Positions 1-5,016 of a stretch of 5,016 nucleotides of DNA are shown here, one piece after another; positions within the stretch are counted from its first letter, which is position 1, and every line of letters begins with the position of its first letter. A program made the translations under genes and the position numbers. The DNA lies in contig JAUVAG010000137.1 in NCBI GenBank assembly GCA_030591825.1, positions 1 through 5,016 of the forward strand, read 5' to 3'. The notes below the pieces were generated by a model. That model was not told the DNA's origin. It saw only the letters and a program-made list of their open reading frames with translations, and ran no database searches. Source of the DNA: Dethiosulfatibacter sp. GTDB taxonomy: Bacteria > Bacillota > Clostridia > Tissierellales > Dethiosulfatibacteraceae.

Positions 1-123
1 AGCTTCGCTGCGTTATCCGGGTCACGCTTCATGTGACCATAACGGATATTAAGAGGTCGCAGAAAGTTTCCTTAACGGCGTAATACCAACGCTTCAAGGG
101 ATTACGCATTTTTAACTTTCTTA
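1..123 (-). repeat. Structured dispersed element, left copy (runs off the window edge)
   Basis: Read on the minus strand from 123 downward, this is an inverted copy of the element at 4767-4871. The 66-nt core (58-123) matches the right copy at 58 of 66 positions. The core has an outer 8-bp stem (114-121 with 61-68) enclosing a 7-bp stem (101-107 with 78-84). Beyond the core lies a long hairpin: 20-25 pairs with 33-38, continued either by 11-16 with 39-44 or by the alternative 14-19 with 43-48. A last small stem (1-3 with 7-9, loop TTC) is cut by the window edge. The core begins 7 nt after the T-tract of the prfA terminator and reads in the same direction as prfA. No coding potential is seen. 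It could be a small RNA or 3'-UTR module, or a non-autonomous mobile repeat; the family is not recognised. Confidence 0.75.
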
Positions 124-129
124 GACAAT

Positions 130-159
130 AAAAAAATGCCGGATATTATTCCGGCATTT
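130..159 (-). terminator. Intrinsic terminator of prfA / the tdk-prfA cluster
   Basis: A perfect 10-bp stem (134-143 with 150-159, GC-rich centre GCCGG/CCGGC) has a 6-nt loop. On the minus strand it is followed by a run of seven T (130-136, partly overlapping the stem base). It begins 6 nt after the prfA stop codon, the usual layout of a rho-independent terminator. Confidence 0.93.
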
Positions 160-165
160 AAATTT

Positions 166-1239
166 TTACGCTTCTATTGTTTGTAGTTTGTCAGCCTGGT
201 CTGATGTTGTAAGACCGTCAATCATCTCGTCAAGATCACCATTAAGGAACGCTTCAAGCTTGTATAATGTCATATTTATTCTATGATCACTAACCCTTCC
301 CTGTGGATAATTGTAGGTTCTAACTCTTTGAGACCTGTCACCTGAACCAATCTGACTTTTTCTTTGTGCCGCAAGTTCATCATGTTGTTCCTGCTGATAT
401 TTGTCATAAAGTCTGGCTTTTAATATTTTGAAAGCCTTGTCCTTATTTTTCAATTGTGATTTCTCATCCTGGCATGATACAACAAGTCCTGTTGGAACAT
501 GCGTAAGTCTTACTGCAGAGTCAGTAGTATTTACACTCTGTCCTCCGTTTCCAGAAGATCTGAATACGTCAACCCTTACATCGTTAGGATCGATATCAAA
601 ATCTACATCATCAACCTCAGGCAATACTGCAACAGTAGCCGAAGATGTATGTATACGTCCACTTGACTCTGTATCGGGAACTCTTTGAACCCTATGGCCG
701 CCGCTTTCATACTTAAGCCTTGAATATGCTCCCTTTCCTTTTACCATGAAAATAATTTCCTTGTAACCACCAATTCCCTGTTCACTTGTACTCATGATTT
801 CTATCTTCCATCTCTTGCTTTCAGCATACATAGAATACATTCTGAAAAGATTTCCTACAAAAAGTCCGGCTTCATCTCCACCGACTCCAGCTCTTACCTC
901 AACAATAACGTTCTTGTCATCGTTAGGGTCCTTTGGAATAAGAAGGAACTTGAGTTCTTCTTCAGCTTTTTCTATTGTTTCAGTCAATTCCTTTACTTCT
1001 TCCTTGACCATATCCTTGAAATCATCGTCAAGCTGCTTGTCCTTGAGCATTTCCTTGGCTTCAGCAAGCTGCTCTTCGGCGTCTTTGTATACCTTGTATT
1101 TTTCAACAATAGGCTCAATATGTGCATGCTCCTTTACAAGCTTCTGCCATATCTTCATATCAGCCATTATTTCAGGATCACTTATCTGTGTGTTAAGCTC
1201 CTTGTATTTTTCTTCTAAAAATTCCAGTTTATCTAACAT
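166..1239 (-). CDS. prfA: Peptide chain release factor 1 (RF-1)
   Basis: Class I release factor that recognises UAA and UAG in the ribosomal A site and triggers hydrolysis of peptidyl-tRNA in the cytoplasm. The product is 357 aa, normal for full-length RF1. The N-terminal ~100 residues are charged and helical (domain 1). The segment [12 protein letters not shown] (116-127) and the stop-codon-reading tripeptide PDT (188-190, the RF1-type PxT rather than the RF2 SPF) lie in domain 2. The catalytic GGQ is at 232-234 within [10 protein letters not shown], and the family signature continues through [20 protein letters not shown] (301-320). The ATG start has GAGGTG at 1245-1250, 5 nt upstream. It is the last gene before a terminator, lies 52 nt downstream of prmC, whose product modifies Q234, and has its own promoter at 1267-1295. 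Nothing is missing or truncated. Confidence 0.98.
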   Translation of the reverse strand: MLDKLEFLEEKYKELNTQISDPEIMADMKIWQKLVKEHAHIEPIVEKYKVYKDAEEQLAEAKEMLKDKQLDDDFKDMVKEEVKELTETIEKAEEELKFLLIPKDPNDDKNVIVEVRAGVGGDEAGLFVGNLFRMYSMYAESKRWKIEIMSTSEQGIGGYKEIIFMVKGKGAYSRLKYESGGHRVQRVPDTESSGRIHTSSATVAVLPEVDDVDFDIDPNDVRVDVFRSSGNGGQSVNTTDSAVRLTHVPTGLVVSCQDEKSQLKNKDKAFKILKARLYDKYQQEQHDELAAQRKSQIGSGDRSQRVRTYNYPQGRVSDHRINMTLYKLEAFLNGDLDEMIDGLTTSDQADKLQTIEA

Positions 1240-1266
1240 TCTTTCACCTCATTAATTCTAACATAT

Positions 1267-1295
1267 ATTATAACAGATAATACGCAAACGGTCAA
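1267..1295 (-). promoter_or_regulatory. Sigma-A-type promoter for prfA overlapping the prmC stop codon
   Basis: On the minus strand, -35 TTGACC (1290-1295) and -10 TATAAT (1267-1272) are separated by exactly 17 bp, close to the housekeeping consensus. Transcription should start near 1260, giving a leader of about 20 nt that contains the prfA Shine-Dalgarno sequence. The -35 box includes the TGA stop codon of prmC (1292-1294). prfA can therefore probably be transcribed independently of the upstream genes. Expression from it is inferred, not shown. Confidence 0.85.
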
Positions 1296-2170
1296 TTTTT
1301 GATGAAATATCCAGCAGCTCCCCTACTAATGCCGCTTAAATCCTTGATAACATCTACTCTGTTTATGCCTTCCTTTTCATTCAGCATTTTTACAATTTTT
1401 TCGTTCTGGTCGTAGCCGTGCTCCATTACAAGTACTCCACCAGGCTTTAACAATCTTTCCATTATATCGATTATCCTGTTGTAGTAGTCATAACCTGACT
1501 TTCCTCCAACAAGAGCAAGCTTTGGCTCATACTTTGACACTTCAACCTGAAGGCCTTCAATATCCTCTTCCGGAATATATGGGGGGTTTGATACAACTAT
1601 GTCAAAGCCGTTAAGCTCTTCCCATACGTCATCGAAAATATCCCTTTTAAGAATCTCATAGTTTTCTAGTCCGAGTTTTTCCTTGTTTTTTTTACTTGCT
1701 TTCACAGCAATGTCCGAAATATCTATTGCATAGACTGATGAATTCTTGAGATAACTGGCAAGGCTGCAACCTATTGCTCCCGAGCCGGATCCTATGTCAA
1801 GTATCCTAAGCTTTTCACCTTCTCTGTTGCTGCTTTTCACCATGTCTATTATATATTCCACTATGTTTTCCGTGTCGGGTCGAGGAATGAGAACACCTTC
1901 CTCCACATAAAAATCCAGTCCCATAAACTCCTGGGTGTTTGTTATATACTGCAGAGGACATCCGTCTTTTCTCTTTTCTACAAGATTATAAAAAAGTTCC
2001 CGGGTTTTTCCATCAACATTTTCATTCATATTTATCATTATATACAATTTTTCCCTGCCCATTGCAAAGGCAAGCAAAAGCTGTGCATCCAGAAGGGGGT
2101 TCATATACTCCCTTTCTCCCAGAATTTCCACAGCTTCCTTGATACATTGTCTTATATTTTTTTCTACCAC
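1292..2170 (-). CDS. prmC: Release factor glutamine N5-methyltransferase (PrmC/HemK)
   Basis: SAM-dependent enzyme that methylates the glutamine of the GGQ motif in release factors RF1 and RF2, raising termination efficiency. The 292-aa length is usual for the family. An N-terminal helical substrate-binding domain (about 1-85) leads to the family motif LIPRPDTE (94-101). SAM-binding motif I, LDIGSGSGAIG, is at 124-134, and the catalytic NPPY that holds the substrate amide is at 195-198 in SNPPYIP. The start is GTG, with AAGGAAG (2178-2184) 7 nt upstream. This start overlaps the end of the DUF1385 gene by 7 nt, suggesting translational coupling, and gives an N-terminus that aligns naturally with PrmC (IRQCIKEAVEIL near residue 6). 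Its target gene prfA follows directly. Older annotation as HemK, a haem biosynthesis enzyme, is obsolete. Confidence 0.96.
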   Translation of the reverse strand: MVEKNIRQCIKEAVEILGEREYMNPLLDAQLLLAFAMGREKLYIMINMNENVDGKTRELFYNLVEKRKDGCPLQYITNTQEFMGLDFYVEEGVLIPRPDTENIVEYIIDMVKSSNREGEKLRILDIGSGSGAIGCSLASYLKNSSVYAIDISDIAVKASKKNKEKLGLENYEILKRDIFDDVWEELNGFDIVVSNPPYIPEEDIEGLQVEVSKYEPKLALVGGKSGYDYYNRIIDIMERLLKPGGVLVMEHGYDQNEKIVKMLNEKEGINRVDVIKDLSGISRGAAGYFIKN

Positions 2171-3123
2171 TTGTCGTCTTCCTTGTTTGCAGGTATTACT
2201 TCCTTCATTGCAGCTATTGCAACCTCAAGCATGTCGTCAGTAGGTTCCTTTGTAGTAAGCTTCTGGAACTGAAATCCAGGCTTTGCAAGCATTTTTGCAA
2301 TTCCCTTGTTTTCACTTTTACCAATATATCTATTTATCTCATATGACAATCCCGCTATTACAGGCATCATCACAAGCCTTGTAACTATTCTCATGAGCAC
2401 ACTAGGCCATCCAAAGAATGAAAATACTATTATTGATATGATCAACACATTCACAAGAAAGCTCGTTCCGCATCTTGGATGAAGTGTTATGTACTTTCTT
2501 GCATTTTCAACAGTCAGCTCATCTCCATTTTCATATGCATATATAGTCTTGTGCTCGGCACCGTGGTACATGAACACCCTCTTGATGTCCTCCATCTTGG
2601 AAATGAGGTATACATACACAGTAAATAATCCTACCCTCAAAAGCCCCTCAAGGAGGTTCAGTACAAGGGGACTTTCCACAAATTTCTTAAGAAGTCCTGC
2701 CACAAGGTTTGGAAGTATTATGAATGCTCCTATTGATATTAAAAGGGCCATTACCACGGAAAAGTATATTATTGCCTGGTCTGCATTTTCCTTAAACATT
2801 TTTCTTATGAACCTGTCGAATGCATCCTCTTCAAGTTCATCTTCATAAAATTCCGCCGAATACATTAGTTCCTTTATTCCCACCAGCATTGCCTCAATTA
2901 TAGCTATACTTCCTCTTATTAGAGGCAATTTAAGAATCTTGCTTTTGAATATTGGTTTTATGTCCTGAGTTTTAACGATTATTTCACCGTCGGGCTTTCT
3001 CACTGCCGTTGCTATCTTATGGGGACCTCTCATCATAATTCCTTCTATGAGAGCCTGTCCTCCTATTGATGTTTTTTTAGTTTTCGCCAATTTTTCTACC
3101 ATCCATTTCAAATAATTTTCCAC
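2164..3123 (-). CDS. DUF1385 (YqhQ-like) multi-pass membrane protein
   Basis: Member of the DUF1385/YqhQ family (COG3872). Its biochemical role is not settled; some databases call it a predicted metal-dependent enzyme on the strength of conserved His/Glu/Cys residues. Visible landmarks are the N-terminal signature SIGGQALIEGIMMRGP (19-34), HGAEHK (187-192) and HPRCGTSF (215-222), followed by a conserved C-terminal TKEPTDDMLEVA (291-302). Four hydrophobic stretches (about 117-145, 152-175, 221-239, 244-264) indicate a membrane protein with a cytoplasm-like charged N-terminus. The start is uncertain. The longest frame begins at GTG 3123, which has no ribosome binding site. TTG at 3111 has GGGTGG 8 nt upstream. 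ATG at 3102 gives the N-terminus most like the family but lacks a well-placed site. The gene lies between tdk (59-nt gap) and prmC (7-nt overlap), a common clostridial order. The family call is firm, the start is not. Confidence 0.9.
   Translation of the reverse strand: MENYLKWMVEKLAKTKKTSIGGQALIEGIMMRGPHKIATAVRKPDGEIIVKTQDIKPIFKSKILKLPLIRGSIAIIEAMLVGIKELMYSAEFYEDELEEDAFDRFIRKMFKENADQAIIYFSVVMALLISIGAFIILPNLVAGLLKKFVESPLVLNLLEGLLRVGLFTVYVYLISKMEDIKRVFMYHGAEHKTIYAYENGDELTVENARKYITLHPRCGTSFLVNVLIISIIVFSFFGWPSVLMRIVTRLVMMPVIAGLSYEINRYIGKSENKGIAKMLAKPGFQFQKLTTKEPTDDMLEVAIAAMKEVIPANKEDDKW
2178..2184 (-). promoter_or_regulatory. Ribosome binding site deciding the GTG start of prmC
   Basis: AAGGAAG on the minus strand lies 7 nt before the GTG at 2168-2170. 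It sits inside the final codons of the DUF1385 gene. It supports the GTG over the first internal ATG (residue 23), which would remove conserved N-terminal helix residues. Confidence 0.7.
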
Positions 3124-3125
3124 CC

Positions 3126-3134
3126 ATTATAACA
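3126..3134 (-). promoter_or_regulatory. Possible extended -10 promoter before the DUF1385 gene
   Basis: The minus strand reads TGTTATAAT: a perfect TATAAT (3126-3131) with the TGn extension (3132-3134). A -35 element at the right distance is weak (TAGTTA, 3149-3154, 17-bp spacer). Transcription would begin near 3119-3120, downstream of the GTG at 3121-3123, so if active it would favour one of the later start codons. There is no terminator between tdk and this site, so read-through from tdk is also likely. Confidence 0.5.
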
Positions 3135-3182
3135 TATAAATGGATTTTTAACTATTTTATTACTGTAACCTTTATCCAACCT

Positions 3183-3782
3183 TTATTTTCTACTTAAATA
3201 TTTTTCCTTTTCCTCGAAGAAGCATACTCCGCAAAGGGACTCGTATTCAACATCATTTTCCTGGTCTATTGCCACCTGACTTCCTTCAAATACAAATTCT
3301 CCGTTTACCTTTCTACCATTGAGCAACGCCTTCCTTCCACAGGCGCATATGGTCTTAAGCTCTTCTATGCTATGTGCTATTAATAGTAATCTCTCGCTTC
3401 CCTCAAAACCGTTCATTAAAAAATCGGTCCTAAGTCCGTAGCATATTACTGGGATGTTCATTTTCACAGCCACCTCGAAAAGCTGGTCTATCTGTACACT
3501 TTTCAAGAACTGCGCCTCATCTACCAAGATACAGTGGAGTTTTCCACATTCTTCAATATATTTTACAACTTTATCCACAAGGTTCGAGGATCCATCAACT
3601 ACTATGTCCACCTTTCTTTCAATGCCCAGTCTTGATATAACCTTGTCTTCGCCTTTTGTATCTATTCCCGGCTTTATGACTATGGTTTTCATGCCCCGTT
3701 CCTCATAGTTGAAAGCTACCTGCATAAGGTTTGTTGATTTTCCACAGTTCATGGCACCATATCTGAAATATAGCTTTGACAT
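3183..3782 (-). CDS. tdk: Thymidine kinase
   Basis: Cytoplasmic type II thymidine kinase that phosphorylates thymidine to dTMP with ATP (pyrimidine salvage). The product is 199 aa, complete for the family. The P-loop GAMNCGKST is at 9-17, with Cys13 where many relatives have Ser or Ala. The DEAQF motif with the likely catalytic base Glu89 is at 88-92. Paired cysteines at 146/148 (CACG) and 184/187 (CGVC) form the expected structural zinc site, and the lasso region lies between them. The N-terminus (LYFRYGAMN...NYEERGM) resembles the E. coli-type subclass more than the B. subtilis type. The ATG start has GGAGGT at 3788-3793, 5 nt upstream. It is the first gene of the leftward cluster, divergent from mscS, with its own promoter at 3810-3837. 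Confidence 0.96.
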   Translation of the reverse strand: MSKLYFRYGAMNCGKSTNLMQVAFNYEERGMKTIVIKPGIDTKGEDKVISRLGIERKVDIVVDGSSNLVDKVVKYIEECGKLHCILVDEAQFLKSVQIDQLFEVAVKMNIPVICYGLRTDFLMNGFEGSERLLLIAHSIEELKTICACGRKALLNGRKVNGEFVFEGSQVAIDQENDVEYESLCGVCFFEEKEKYLSRK

Positions 3783-3809
3783 TTCCCACCTCCGTTAATT
3801 TCTGTTAAT

Positions 3810-3837
3810 AGTATATCATCTTCATTGGAAAAGACAA
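3810..3837 (-). promoter_or_regulatory. Promoter of tdk and the downstream cluster
   Basis: On the minus strand, -35 TTGTCT (3832-3837) and -10 TATACT (3810-3815) are spaced 16 bp apart, and a TG one base upstream of the -10 (3817-3818) makes it an extended -10 promoter. Transcription should begin near 3803, giving a leader of about 20 nt with the GGAGGT site. No operator or riboswitch is visible. Confidence 0.75.
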
Positions 3838-3857
3838 CATATAAGGGTCATTAAACT

Positions 3858-3886
3858 TTGCTTTTTGAGTAGATATTCATTATAAT
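3858..3886 (+). promoter_or_regulatory. Sigma-A-type promoter of mscS
   Basis: -35 TTGCTT (3858-3863) and a perfect -10 TATAAT (3881-3886) have a 17-bp spacer. The start point should lie near 3893, leaving a leader of about 23 nt that carries GAGGTG. It is back to back with the tdk promoter; the two -35 boxes are 20 bp apart and do not overlap. Confidence 0.85.
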
Positions 3887-3915
3887 ATAGTTAAGACTAA
3901 GAAAGAGGTGGTAAC

Positions 3916-4704
3916 ATGTATTTAGGTGAAAGTGTATTGATTATTTTATTCATGATTGTAAAAGCAGCAATAATCTTCTTTGTTGGACGGGTTATAATCA
4001 ACCTTGTAGTGAGCCAAGTGAAGAAAATGCTGAAGAAAAAATCAGTTGACCCAATACTTGAAGGTTTTGCACTTTCAATAATCAAATTTGTTTTGATGTT
4101 CATTTTGATTATTGCAATAATCAAAACATTCGGTGTTGAAACAACTTCCTTTGTTGCAATACTTGGTGCAGCTACTCTGGCAATAGGATTTGCTCTGCAG
4201 GGAAATCTTTCGAATTTTGCGAGCGGTGTAATGATTATAACTTTCAAGCCCTTCAATATTGGAGACTATGTCGAAACAGGTGGTCAAGTAGGAATAATCG
4301 AAGATATAGGCATCTTCATGTCAACTCTTAAATCACTTGACAACAAAAAGATTCTTGTTCCAAACAGCTTCATAACAGGTGGGGCAATTACAAACTACAC
4401 AGCATATTCTGAAAGAAGAGTTGACCTGAAAGTTGGCGTAAGCTATGATGCAGATCTTAATCATGTTAAAAAAGCTCTTCAGGAAGTAATCGATGCAAAT
4501 GAAATGATTCTTGCCGACAAACCAACCTTCGTAAGAATGGGTGAAATGGCCGACAGTTCAGTAAATTTCACAGTTAGGGTATGGACCTATACTGATAACT
4601 ACTGGGATGTGTACTTCGACCTTATGGAAAACTTCAAGATGAAGCTCGACGAAGAAAAGATTTCAATACCATATCCACATGTAACTGTGGAGATGAAAAA
4701 ATAG
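3916..4704 (+). CDS. mscS: Small-conductance mechanosensitive channel, MscS family
   Basis: Inner-membrane heptameric channel that opens under membrane tension and releases small osmolytes during hypo-osmotic shock. The product is 262 aa, a minimal MscS (E. coli MscS is 286 aa). Hydrophobic helices lie at about 7-33 and 52-74. The pore-lining TM3 (about 76-108) has the hallmark GAATLAIGFALQGNLSNFASGV pattern (84-105), followed by the beta-domain entry KPFNIGD (111-117). By alignment to the remembered E. coli sequence, the gate leucines 105 and 109 correspond to Leu88 and Phe92. The cytoplasmic domain retains ILVPNSF (146-152), INFxVRVW-like VNFTVRVW (216-223) and the terminal IPYPHV (251-256). 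The ATG start has GAGGTG at 3905-3910, 5 nt upstream. It is transcribed alone from its own promoter and ends before a strong terminator. Confidence 0.96.
   Translation: MYLGESVLIILFMIVKAAIIFFVGRVIINLVVSQVKKMLKKKSVDPILEGFALSIIKFVLMFILIIAIIKTFGVETTSFVAILGAATLAIGFALQGNLSNFASGVMIITFKPFNIGDYVETGGQVGIIEDIGIFMSTLKSLDNKKILVPNSFITGGAITNYTAYSERRVDLKVGVSYDADLNHVKKALQEVIDANEMILADKPTFVRMGEMADSSVNFTVRVWTYTDNYWDVYFDLMENFKMKLDEEKISIPYPHVTVEMKK
4103..4126. repeat. Perfect 24-bp palindrome inside mscS
   Basis: The left half is TTTTGATTATTG, and the right half is its exact reverse complement with no spacer. It falls in TM2 codons rich in Ile (about residues 63-71). TTTTGAT and its complement also occur just upstream (4091-4097, 4081-4086). 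It may be a chance product of AT-rich Ile/Leu codons. Confidence 0.6.
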
Positions 4705-4726
4705 TTTTAAATATCATTGCATAACG

Positions 4727-4762
4727 AGAGCCTGCAGGAAAATTCCTGCAGGCTCTTATTTT
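4727..4762 (+). terminator. Intrinsic terminator of mscS
   Basis: A perfect stem of up to 14 bp (4727-4740 with 4743-4756, centre CCTGCAGG) is followed by TATTTT at 4757-4762. It lies 22 nt after the mscS stop codon. Confidence 0.9.
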
Positions 4763-4766
4763 AGCT

Positions 4767-4880
4767 TAAGAAAGTTAAAAATGCATAATCCCTTGAAACT
4801 TTGGTGTTATGCGATTAAGGAAACTTTCTACGCGAACAACACCGCTCACGCGGATGACGCGACGTAGTCGCTTTGTTTTC
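4767..4880 (+). repeat. Structured dispersed element, right copy
   Basis: The 66-nt core (4767-4832) is 58/66 identical to the reverse complement of 58-123. The outer stem is 4769-4776 with 4822-4829. The inner stem is 4783-4789 with 4806-4812, where A4785/T4810 replaces the G/C pair of the left copy and G4806 makes a G-U pair. Two further hairpins follow: 4842-4845 with 4850-4853, and 4859-4863 with 4867-4871 (loop GTA). The last hairpin is followed by CTTTGTTTTC-like T-rich sequence that could serve as a terminator for a small RNA. The copy starts 4 nt after the mscS terminator T-tract and reads in the same direction as mscS. No ORF is present. Family not recognised. Confidence 0.75.
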
Positions 4881-4921
4881 ATGTCGTATCTATAACCTGA
4901 CTTCAGAACGAAATTTAATAT

Positions 4922-4970
4922 AAAAAGTGCTATAGCCACTCATATTACTGGGGTTATAGCACTTTTACTT
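4922..4970. terminator. Bidirectional intrinsic terminator
   Basis: A 12-bp perfect stem (4923-4934 with 4955-4966, AAAAGTGCTATA and its complement) extends inward by a G-U and two G-C pairs. On the minus strand it is followed by TTTTT (4922-4926); on the plus strand it ends in TTTT followed by ACTTTTT. It most likely ends the leftward gene whose tail is at 4986-5016 and also backs up mscS or right-element transcription. Confidence 0.75.
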
Positions 4971-4985
4971 TTTGGTCAAAAATCA

Positions 4986-5016
4986 CTACATTTTTTTCAG
5001 CTGCTTCTCAAGCGTA
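4986..5016 (-). CDS. Possible 3' end of a leftward gene, unidentified (partial)
   Basis: Minus-strand reading gives the tail TLEKQLKKM followed by TAG (4986-4988). It is the only minus-strand frame free of an early stop at the window edge, and a terminator follows about 20 nt downstream. The charged helical tail is a typical protein C-terminus but is far too short to identify. The gene would be convergent with mscS. It could be chance. Confidence 0.4.
   Translation of the reverse strand, partial: TLEKQLKKM

Noticed and set aside
1..125. CRISPR repeat or tRNA-like structure
   Set aside because: There is one copy at each end rather than a spaced array, and there is no tRNA T-loop or CCA-type acceptor arrangement.
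794..1255. Plus-strand open frame of 153 codons opposite prfA
   Set aside because: It is a Ser/Leu-rich shadow of the well-supported prfA frame, with no ribosome binding site and no recognisable domain.
2489..2848. Plus-strand open frame opposite the DUF1385 gene
   Set aside because: Antisense shadow ending in a run of serine codons that mirrors the acidic Asp/Glu stretch of the real protein.
3783..3915. Riboswitch or shared operator in the tdk/mscS divergent gap
   Set aside because: Both predicted leaders are only about 20-25 nt, too short for a riboswitch, and no clear dyad lies between the two promoters.
3897..4256. Minus-strand open frames opposite mscS
   Set aside because: They overlap the strongly supported mscS gene and its promoter, lack family motifs and have no ribosome binding site.
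1..4880. Composite transposon bounded by the two inverted repeats
   Set aside because: The interior is a conserved housekeeping neighbourhood with no transposase or recombinase, the copies are about 12% diverged in the core, and their outer parts differ. They look like independent copies of a dispersed element.

Overview
The window is AT-rich and compact, with strong GGAGGTG-type ribosome binding sites and sigma-A-like promoters with the -10 hexamer TATAAT. The gene order thymidine kinase - DUF1385 (YqhQ-like) - prmC - prfA is characteristic of low-GC Firmicutes, especially Clostridia. Genus and species cannot be determined from the sequence alone. All complete genes are ordinary chromosomal genes; no mobile-element protein, prophage, CRISPR array or tRNA/rRNA is visible.

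Layout. Four genes lie on the minus strand and read leftward from about 3800: tdk, a DUF1385 membrane protein, prmC (overlapping the DUF1385 gene by 7 nt) and prfA, ending in a strong intrinsic terminator at 130-159. One gene, an MscS-type mechanosensitive channel (3916-4704), is divergent from tdk and ends in its own strong terminator (4727-4762). The 133-bp tdk/mscS gap holds a recognisable promoter for each direction. A further near-consensus promoter for prfA overlaps the prmC stop codon, and a possible extended -10 promoter sits in front of the DUF1385 gene. The last bases appear to hold the 3' end of a leftward gene whose body is outside the window, followed by a bidirectional terminator. 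The stretch 4705-5016 (just over 300 bp) holds no complete gene: it carries the mscS terminator, a structured repeat, the bidirectional terminator and that gene tail.

Functional links. PrfA (release factor 1) terminates translation at UAA/UAG, and PrmC methylates the glutamine of its GGQ motif, so modifier and substrate are adjacent and co-directional. Tdk (thymidine salvage) and the DUF1385 membrane protein belong to the same conserved neighbourhood, but no direct functional link is evident.

Most notable. The two ends of the window carry inverted copies of one structured element. Each copy starts a few bases after a terminator T-tract (prfA on the left, mscS on the right) and reads in the same direction as that gene. 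The 66-nt core is 58/66 identical between copies. It folds into two nested stems, and the copies differ by a compensatory G-C to A-T pair change. It is followed by copy-specific hairpins. This looks like a dispersed, structure-conserved RNA or ssDNA element, and I do not recognise its family.
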